From positions 1 through 11,719 of the forward strand of contig JAVCCT010000313.1 in the NCBI GenBank assembly GCA_030765325.1: a stretch of 11,719 bases of DNA. The letters run 5' to 3'. The position numbers were made by a program, and so were the translations under genes. Positions 6,339-11,719 of the stretch are shown here, in pieces (positions within the stretch are counted from its first letter, which is position 1; each line of letters starts with the position of its first letter). This stretch comes from Candidatus Stygibacter frigidus. Its GTDB lineage: Bacteria; Cloacimonadota; Cloacimonadia; Cloacimonadales; TCS61. The notes under the pieces are model-generated. The model was given only the letters and a program-made list of their open reading frames with translations. It was not told where the DNA came from and ran no database searches.

Positions 6339-6779
6339 ATGGAAAATAGGGAAGATTTACTGAGATGGACCTCTCACCCACTATTAGATGAAGCTGTTAA
6401 ATCCATATTTTTGCTCGCAATCATGATATTTGTGTCACTGATCCTATATCAGACGGCAATAATCACCTGGAATGCGCCGATTTATTTTTATCTTGGAATG
6501 TTGTTTTTTATCGGCAGCTTGATAACCTGGTTTATCCCAACTACTTATATATTATTTGATGATAAGATCCAGATATGGTATTGGAAGATTAAAATCGAAC
6601 GCAACTGGACAGATTTTGGCTGCTGGTATACAGATAAAAAAGGTGTGCTGCTCAGTACATTTAAAAGACCACGCAGGTTAGATAATTTTCGTGGTCAGTC
6701 ATTAAGATTTAGTAAAGATAAATTAGAAAAAGAAAGATTATTTGAACTTTTGGCTGAAAAAGTCGGGGAGCGGTATTAA
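6339..6779 (+). CDS. Small two-helix membrane protein, possibly with a PH-like cytoplasmic domain
   Basis: I do not recognise a named family. The 146-residue protein has a short charged N-terminus, two membrane helices at about 21-43 and 47-68, and a soluble tail of about 78 residues. The tail begins YILFDDKIQIWYWKIKIERNW and continues through KGVLLSTFKRPRRLDNFRGQSLRF; this pattern of short strands after a helical hairpin resembles bacterial PH-like membrane proteins, but that is a weak, shape-based comparison. The tail is rich in Arg and Lys and is probably cytoplasmic by the positive-inside rule. A good ribosome binding site (GGGAG) precedes the ATG. The gene sits between yicC and rnr and its stop overlaps the rnr start by one base (TAATG), so it is likely co-translated with RNase R. 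Function unknown. Confidence 0.75.
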   Translation: MENREDLLRWTSHPLLDEAVKSIFLLAIMIFVSLILYQTAIITWNAPIYFYLGMLFFIGSLITWFIPTTYILFDDKIQIWYWKIKIERNWTDFGCWYTDKKGVLLSTFKRPRRLDNFRGQSLRFSKDKLEKERLFELLAEKVGERY

Positions 6780-8878
6780 TGTATGACGGTAATTTAGGTG
6801 AAAGAATAGAGAAATTCCTTAAACATAATGAAGGTAAAGATTTTAAAAGCGGAGATATCTATAAAGCATTACATTTGAAGAAGCATAAAAGACGTGACTT
6901 GGAAGACACCTTAAGAAAATTGAGGCAGAAACGTAAAATATCAGGTAAAAATAAGCGCTATTATCTTGATGCCTCTGCCCTATCGCAGGAATATATAGGA
7001 ATCTTTGATGCCAGACCGCTAGCTCAAGACAGATCTTTTGCTTTTGTGCTTCGCGATGAAGGAGATATCTATATCTCACGAGAAGATATAATGAATGCCT
7101 TTGATGGTGATGAAGTCTCAGTTGGGATCAAATTTGAAGGTAAAGGCAAATTGCATGGCTATATCACTGGAATCCGCAAGCGAGCTCGAGAGAGGGTGGT
7201 TGGTAGAATGGAGAAATATCAAGCCCGAAAATATTTGATTCCTGATAATTCACTCTTGCATAGTGATTTTGAGATATATGATGCAGGAGAAGCAGTTCCT
7301 GGTGATAAAATAGTATGCCAGATCACCAACTGGGGTGATCCTGATAAAAGGTTATTACCTGGCTGCAAAGTGATAGAAATATTAGGTAAGGCAGGAGAAC
7401 CTGAAGTAGAAATAATGTCTGTTATTTGTGAATATAATCTACCCTTGGAATTTCCAGAACGCGTTATCAATGAAGTCTCAGAGCTGGATGATGGAATCAC
7501 GGAGGAAGTGATCAATCATCGCAGTGATTTAAGGGATTTATACACGATTACGATCGATCCGGCTTCTGCCAGAGATTATGATGATGCAATATCCCTTGAG
7601 AAACTTACTGAAGGTTATAGATTATATGTGCATATTGCCGATGTGGCGCAATACGTGAAGGTAAATTCTGCCTTATTTGAAGAAGCTTTGCAGCGGGGAA
7701 ACAGTTATTACTTCCCACGCAAAGTATTGCCTATGCTGCCCGAAAAACTATCCAATGGGATATGTTCATTGCGTCCTGATGAGGAAAAACTTACATTAAC
7801 GGTGATATCTGAATATGATGCAGATGGTTATATCCTTGATCAGAAAGTAGTGGAATCAGTAATAGAATCAAATGCCCGGCTTGCTTATGAAGAAGTAGAT
7901 GACTTTATGGTGAACCGAGAACATGATCTGGATGAGGACACTCAAAAACTGATTTTACTGATGCAGGAGCTTTCGTCAAAATTGCAAAAAACCAGAATTG
8001 AGCGAGGTTATCTAAGTCTTGATATGCCTGAGACGGAATATATCTTTGATGAAGAAGGTCACGTTATCGATCTGCAAAGGAGCAGGGAGACAGAATCACA
8101 TCAGATGATAGAAAATTTCATGCTTTCGGCAAATGAATATGTGGCTGTTACTCTTTCACGCGCAGCTACTTTGTACAGGGTGCATGAAGCTCCTGGTCCT
8201 GATCAATTGGATGATATCAAAAGGCTTGCCGGTATTTATGATTTCAGTTTTGATCTTTCACATACAGTTAATAAAGCCTTTCAGGGAGCTCTGGAATCAC
8301 TGGATACAGAAGACAGGCATCGAGTTTTTGATCGCGTACTGCTAAGACATATGAAAAAAGCGCGCTATGATATTGTTAATCAGGGTCATTTCGGTCTGGC
8401 ATTGCAGAATTATACACACTTCACTTCACCAATTCGTAGAATATGTGATCTGGTTGTTCATCACCAGATAAAGGCGTTGATCAAGAATTCCGCAAGTGAT
8501 AATGGATTTGTATTTTCTCGCAGTAAACTTGAAGATATTGCCGTCATAGCCACTGATAAGGAGAAGCTTGCTGATACTACTGAAAGAGAAGTAGATACTA
8601 AAAACAAACTGCTCTTTATGAAGAAGAGGATTGGCGAAGAATATTCAGGGGTAGTGATCGCAGTGAAATCAAATGGAGTAATTATTGAAATAGATAAATA
8701 TCCTGTCAGCGGTATAATACCAATTTCATCAATCAAAGATGATCATTATGAATATCATGCTGATTATGACACTTTGCTGGGAATTCACAAAGCCAAGTCT
8801 ATTCGTCTGGCAGATCGTTTTAACGTAATTCTCGTCAAAGTAGATGATGATATAATATTTGAAATCAAAGATAAATAA
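6779..8878 (+). CDS. rnr: Ribonuclease R (3'-5' exoribonuclease)
   Basis: RNase R degrades structured RNA processively from the 3' end, acting on mRNA fragments, rRNA and tagged messages. The 699 residues show the full domain order: an N-terminal winged-helix segment (about 5-65), two cold-shock-like OB domains (about 70-210), the RNB catalytic domain (about 245-570) and a C-terminal S1 domain (about 620-695, EEYSGVVIAVKSNGVIIEI). The catalytic metal-binding aspartates are present in TIDPASARDYDDA as D260, D266, D268 and D269, and the RNB closing motif YTHFTSPIRRICDLVVHH is at about 545-562. It is shorter than the E. coli enzyme (813 residues), mainly because it lacks a long basic C-terminal tail. 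The start ATG overlaps the upstream stop, with GGGGAG eight bases before it. An RNase II assignment is less likely given the N-terminal winged helix. Confidence 0.95.
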   Translation: MYDGNLGERIEKFLKHNEGKDFKSGDIYKALHLKKHKRRDLEDTLRKLRQKRKISGKNKRYYLDASALSQEYIGIFDARPLAQDRSFAFVLRDEGDIYISREDIMNAFDGDEVSVGIKFEGKGKLHGYITGIRKRARERVVGRMEKYQARKYLIPDNSLLHSDFEIYDAGEAVPGDKIVCQITNWGDPDKRLLPGCKVIEILGKAGEPEVEIMSVICEYNLPLEFPERVINEVSELDDGITEEVINHRSDLRDLYTITIDPASARDYDDAISLEKLTEGYRLYVHIADVAQYVKVNSALFEEALQRGNSYYFPRKVLPMLPEKLSNGICSLRPDEEKLTLTVISEYDADGYILDQKVVESVIESNARLAYEEVDDFMVNREHDLDEDTQKLILLMQELSSKLQKTRIERGYLSLDMPETEYIFDEEGHVIDLQRSRETESHQMIENFMLSANEYVAVTLSRAATLYRVHEAPGPDQLDDIKRLAGIYDFSFDLSHTVNKAFQGALESLDTEDRHRVFDRVLLRHMKKARYDIVNQGHFGLALQNYTHFTSPIRRICDLVVHHQIKALIKNSASDNGFVFSRSKLEDIAVIATDKEKLADTTEREVDTKNKLLFMKKRIGEEYSGVVIAVKSNGVIIEIDKYPVSGIIPISSIKDDHYEYHADYDTLLGIHKAKSIRLADRFNVILVKVDDDIIFEIKDK

Positions 8879-8879
8879 T

Positions 8880-10106
8880 ATGGTGGTTTTTTACCTCTAT
8901 TTATTACTCATAACACTACTGGAAGTAATATTATTTATTCCTTTGCTGATTATTCTCAGATTAACTGGTATGAAAGGCAGATTAGGATTTGGTATTTCTT
9001 CAAGACAAAAGAGTATTTGGTTTCATGCTGCTTCCATGGGTGAAGTAAATGCTCTGAAGCCCCTTCTGATCAAAACAGCTGAGCAATTTGGGGCTGAGAG
9101 AATAGTTCTTACTACTATGACTTCTACTGGACTATTGACTGCAGCCAAAATTGATCTGCCGATAACCGTATCTTATCTACCCCTTGATTTTCCAATTATA
9201 ATGTCATTATTCTTCAAAAGAATAGCTCCTCAGATTATTGTGATCATGGAAACTGAATTCTGGCCCCAGATGCTGTTTCAAGCTAAGTTAAGGGATATTC
9301 CGGTAATAATGGTGAATGCACGCCTAACTGCTAATTCCTTTAGTAAATATCTTGGAACCAGACTTTTTTGGCATGAACCCTGGCTGGCTATAAAAACAAT
9401 CAATGCTCAATCAGACTCTGATCAAAAGAGATTTCGTGAATTAGGTTTTAATCATGTGAGAAATTGTGGAAACCTTAAATTTGCCATTGATCTTCCTGAT
9501 CATGCCAATATTGATAAATATTCAAAGTATGGCGTTTCTGATGAGGATTTTGTTTTAACTGTGGGTAGTTCCAGACCTGGTGAAGAGCAGTTAATTAGGG
9601 AAATATATCCTCACCTGAAAAAGGAAATACCTAATCTAAAACTGATCATTGCTCCTCGGCATCTGAAGCGCATTGAGGAAGTGAAAGCAATATTTGCTGG
9701 GCAGAAAGCAGTAGTCCTTTCTGAGTTAATAATCCATACTGATTATGATATTCTGATTATTGATAGTATTGGTTTATTAACAGAGATTTATAGCTTTTCT
9801 GATCTGGTTATTGTGGGAGGCAGTTTTACTGATTATGGTGGACATAATCCTCTGGAAGCCGCATATTACAGTAAACCTGTGATAATGGGTATATATCATT
9901 CTTCCTGCCGGGAATCAGTTAATAGATTATTGGAAAAGCAAGGCATATTTATTACTGGGCAGCAGGATCTACTCAAGAAAATATTGGAATTGTATAATGA
10001 TCATGATCTTAGGATAAATACAGGAAAGAATGCCCGTAATGTACTAGTCAATAATGCCCATTCACTGGAAGAAAATCTGGATACGATCAAGTCATTTTTA
10101 GAGTAG
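8880..10106 (+). CDS. waaA: 3-deoxy-D-manno-octulosonic-acid (Kdo) transferase, WaaA/KdtA
   Basis: This GT30 family glycosyltransferase moves Kdo from CMP-Kdo to the lipid A precursor at the inner face of the inner membrane, the first step of the LPS core. The 408 residues begin with a hydrophobic anchor (about 3-28). Family motifs follow in order: IWFHAASMGEVNALKP (46-61, with the likely catalytic base E55), ETEFWPQ (124-130), GSSRPGEEQ (229-237), IIAPRHLKRIEE (256-267) and VGGSFTDYGGHNPLEAA (312-328). How many Kdo units it adds cannot be read from sequence. I chose the ATG at 8880, one base after the rnr stop (TAATATG); an in-frame TTG at 8859 lies inside rnr and has no support. No clear ribosome binding site is present, so translation probably relies on coupling to rnr. 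The gene shows that the organism makes an LPS-type outer membrane. Confidence 0.94.
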   Translation: MVVFYLYLLLITLLEVILFIPLLIILRLTGMKGRLGFGISSRQKSIWFHAASMGEVNALKPLLIKTAEQFGAERIVLTTMTSTGLLTAAKIDLPITVSYLPLDFPIIMSLFFKRIAPQIIVIMETEFWPQMLFQAKLRDIPVIMVNARLTANSFSKYLGTRLFWHEPWLAIKTINAQSDSDQKRFRELGFNHVRNCGNLKFAIDLPDHANIDKYSKYGVSDEDFVLTVGSSRPGEEQLIREIYPHLKKEIPNLKLIIAPRHLKRIEEVKAIFAGQKAVVLSELIIHTDYDILIIDSIGLLTEIYSFSDLVIVGGSFTDYGGHNPLEAAYYSKPVIMGIYHSSCRESVNRLLEKQGIFITGQQDLLKKILELYNDHDLRINTGKNARNVLVNNAHSLEENLDTIKSFLE

Positions 10107-10112
10107 ATATTG

Positions 10113-11294
10113 ATGAAGATACGAGTACTGATTTTGTTACTCATTTTAGTGTCCTTATTGTCTGGGGAAATCTGGCTGCCTTGTCCAAAACCATTAAGTG
10201 GGCACATCGAAACCTCTCTTGGTTTACACTTCTGGGAAGATCACCTTTATATAAGAAATCTGCAGGCTCGGGCTTTAATATATCTATATCCTGGCATAAG
10301 ATTAAATGTCGTAGCCAGGGGAAATAAAGAAATAAATCAAATTGAATTCAGCAGAGCATATAAACCAGTATATAATCAATTTCAACCAGGGTTTGATGAA
10401 TCATACCTGGAATTATTTGGGTACTATTTTTATAATGACCTGCAATTTAGCTCATCCAGCAGGATAGGAAGAATAAGGTTTCTGCAATTTCCTGATAATA
10501 ATATCATCTCCAGATTTGATCAAGTTGCTGGAATGAGTGATATTCGCTCAAGTTATGAACCATCCGCCTATAATGGAGCTATATTGATAAATGATCTCAG
10601 TTGGAGGAATATTGGCTGGCATAATACTATCTACCAAAATGGATATGATCATACAGATATCAGTCTTCTTAATAATTATCTTTATTTCATCTATGATAAT
10701 GACTTGATGATGCTGGAAGCCAGAGCTGGTAAATTACCCGTAAGAGATCATAGCAGCGATGCCGTACTTATGGAATCTGCCTGGGGCTGGTGTGGATTAA
10801 TTGGGGTTAAATGGCAAGGCTATGACCTGAATCTCTATTACGAAAAGGTTGATAATGTTATTTATACTGGTTTATCAATAAGATTTGCCTCTTCCCCATT
10901 CACTCGCTTTGCCGGAAAAGTAAGATTGGATTATAATCGTTCCTGCGAGGGTTTTGTATTCCAATATCCACTTTTTTATCAGGATATAAATATGGCAGGT
11001 CATCAGCCAAAAGGTTTAACAAAGGTCGGCGAGATCAGAGCAGAAAGAGTTATCAGCTTCTGGAGAATAGGGATGCAACGTAATTTTTATGAAAACATTA
11101 TAAGTCGAAAAGGTATTACTGATCCTGCCTTAACAAAGGTTGTGATTAAAACTGAACCAATGCTGCTTGGAATAGAAAGTATTGTGAGCCCTGTTTATGA
11201 GTTTGATAAACTATCTGATATTAATAAATGGGATTCTCAAGGAATAAGACCAGGTATATTAACCCAACAAGTTATCTACGAATTTTACCAATAA
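10113..11294 (+). CDS. Secreted beta-rich protein, probable outer-membrane protein, family not recognised
   Basis: This 393-residue protein starts with a typical Sec signal peptide: MKIR, a run of Leu/Val/Ile to about residue 16, then SLLSG with likely cleavage near residue 18. No lipobox is seen. The mature part is rich in Tyr, Phe, Trp and Asn, with many short alternating strands (for example YLELFGYYFYNDLQF and DLNLYYEKVDNVIYTGLSIRFAS), no helices of note, and an aromatic C-terminus (VIYEFYQ). This is what an outer-membrane barrel looks like, but I cannot name the family, and a periplasmic beta protein is possible. The ATG at 10113 lies six bases after the waaA stop without a strong ribosome binding site; a TTG just before it is not preferred. 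Its place after waaA fits an envelope role. No terminator with a U-run follows directly. Confidence 0.7.
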   Translation: MKIRVLILLLILVSLLSGEIWLPCPKPLSGHIETSLGLHFWEDHLYIRNLQARALIYLYPGIRLNVVARGNKEINQIEFSRAYKPVYNQFQPGFDESYLELFGYYFYNDLQFSSSSRIGRIRFLQFPDNNIISRFDQVAGMSDIRSSYEPSAYNGAILINDLSWRNIGWHNTIYQNGYDHTDISLLNNYLYFIYDNDLMMLEARAGKLPVRDHSSDAVLMESAWGWCGLIGVKWQGYDLNLYYEKVDNVIYTGLSIRFASSPFTRFAGKVRLDYNRSCEGFVFQYPLFYQDINMAGHQPKGLTKVGEIRAERVISFWRIGMQRNFYENIISRKGITDPALTKVVIKTEPMLLGIESIVSPVYEFDKLSDINKWDSQGIRPGILTQQVIYEFYQ

Positions 11295-11323
11295 AAAAAA
11301 CCCAATATAAGTTATCGTTAAGA

Positions 11324-11337
11324 CACTGTACTCAGTG
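11324..11337. repeat. Small hairpin CACTG-TACT-CAGTG downstream of the last operon gene
   Basis: A perfect 5-base stem with a 4-base loop lies 30 bases after the stop of the secreted protein gene. No T-run follows on either strand within a few bases, so it is not a standard intrinsic terminator; it could stabilise the mRNA 3' end. The stretch 11295-11392 otherwise shows nothing I can identify. Confidence 0.25.
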
Positions 11338-11392
11338 GATTGACTTGAGCCGTATTCAATATATCATTCAAAGGTTGGATTCCTAAATTCCC

Positions 11393-11687
11393 TTATATTC
11401 CAAAATGTTTAGGTTGAGATGCAAACCCTGAACCAGTTTTTAATTATTATTCAAATCTCATGGCAATTAGTTTATCATCAAATGCACAGTATTGTTTTAG
11501 TTTCCAGGGGGAGAATTTTATTGTGCTAGGATTTTTACCTGAATTATGTGCTTTTACTCTTTCTTTTAAATTTTCCATTGATTTTCACGGTCAAAATACC
11601 TACCCTAATTTATGAATTAGAAGCACCAATAAATTTCAACCTTTTTTTACTCAGAAAATCATATTTAAAGTTTTCATAATTTTGCAT
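11393..11687 (-). pseudogene. Decayed GIY-YIG endonuclease family gene
   Basis: Reading the minus strand, 11578-11447 encodes ENLKERVKAHNSGK followed by PST, SPWKLKQY, a CAFDD stretch and IAMRFE. This is the classic middle of small GIY-YIG (UvrC N-terminal-like) proteins, which read roughly NLKERIKEHNSGK..ST...PWKLVYYEAF..K..A..FEKYLKSGSG. Two TAA codons then interrupt (11449-11444), but in the same frame the next residues are LKTGSGFAS and KHFGI, matching the expected YLKSGSGRAF..KHF end, before a TAA at 11395-11393. Upstream, in another frame, 11687-11610 gives FLSKKRLKFIGASNS, which resembles the SKK..KFYIGAT part of the catalytic core; a stop and a frameshift separate it from the rest. 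So the gene has a frameshift, at least three internal stops and a damaged core, and cannot make a full protein. The C-terminal part is well supported; the N-terminal part is tentative. No transposon ends were seen. Confidence 0.72.
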
Positions 11688-11719
11688 CGCAGTTAGAATT
11701 GCAGGAAGATTCCTTTTCT

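Noticed and set aside
11291..11310. A-run after the last operon gene as a terminator (T-run on the minus strand)
   Set aside because: No stable stem adjoins the run on either strand, so it does not meet the pattern of an intrinsic terminator.

Overview
The window is 11.7 kb of AT-rich bacterial DNA with tightly packed genes. It looks like a Gram-negative anaerobe: waaA encodes the Kdo transferase of lipopolysaccharide synthesis, one gene encodes a secreted protein that is probably an outer-membrane barrel, and a radical-SAM AmrS-type enzyme is present. The low GC, the gene set and the antiporter/EIIA fusion would fit a member of the FCB group such as Cloacimonadota. That placement is an inference from gene content and has not been tested.

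Layout. (1) Positions 1-3354, plus strand: the 3' two-thirds of miaB (tRNA methylthiotransferase), a CPA2-type cation antiporter fused to a PTS EIIA domain, and a class I SAM methyltransferase. Stop and start codons touch or nearly touch throughout, so this is probably one operon. (2) Positions 3351-4695, minus strand: amrS (AmmeMemoRadiSam-type radical SAM enzyme) followed by a membrane-anchored NusG domain II protein. This pair converges on the methyltransferase, and the two stop codons share the four bases TTAA. (3) Positions 4696-5452: a 757-bp divergent spacer with probable promoters for both sides, several inverted repeats and no convincing gene. (4) Positions 5453-11294, plus strand: yicC (endoribonuclease family), a small two-helix membrane protein, rnr (RNase R), waaA, and a secreted beta-rich protein, all close-packed and probably one transcript. 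(5) Positions 11295-11719: no intact gene, but a decayed GIY-YIG endonuclease gene on the minus strand, recognised by reading through its stops and a frameshift.

How the genes fit together. The right-hand operon joins RNA turnover (YicC, RNase R) to envelope genes (membrane protein, WaaA, probable outer-membrane protein). The left-hand operon joins tRNA modification to an ion transporter with a phosphotransfer-type regulatory domain. The items most worth following up are the antiporter, whose usual ion-binding Asp-Asp pair appears to be Asn-Asn; the amrS/NusG-II pair without AMMECR1 or Memo beside it; the yicC-rnr linkage; and the GIY-YIG relic. No mobile element, CRISPR array, tRNA or rRNA was seen.
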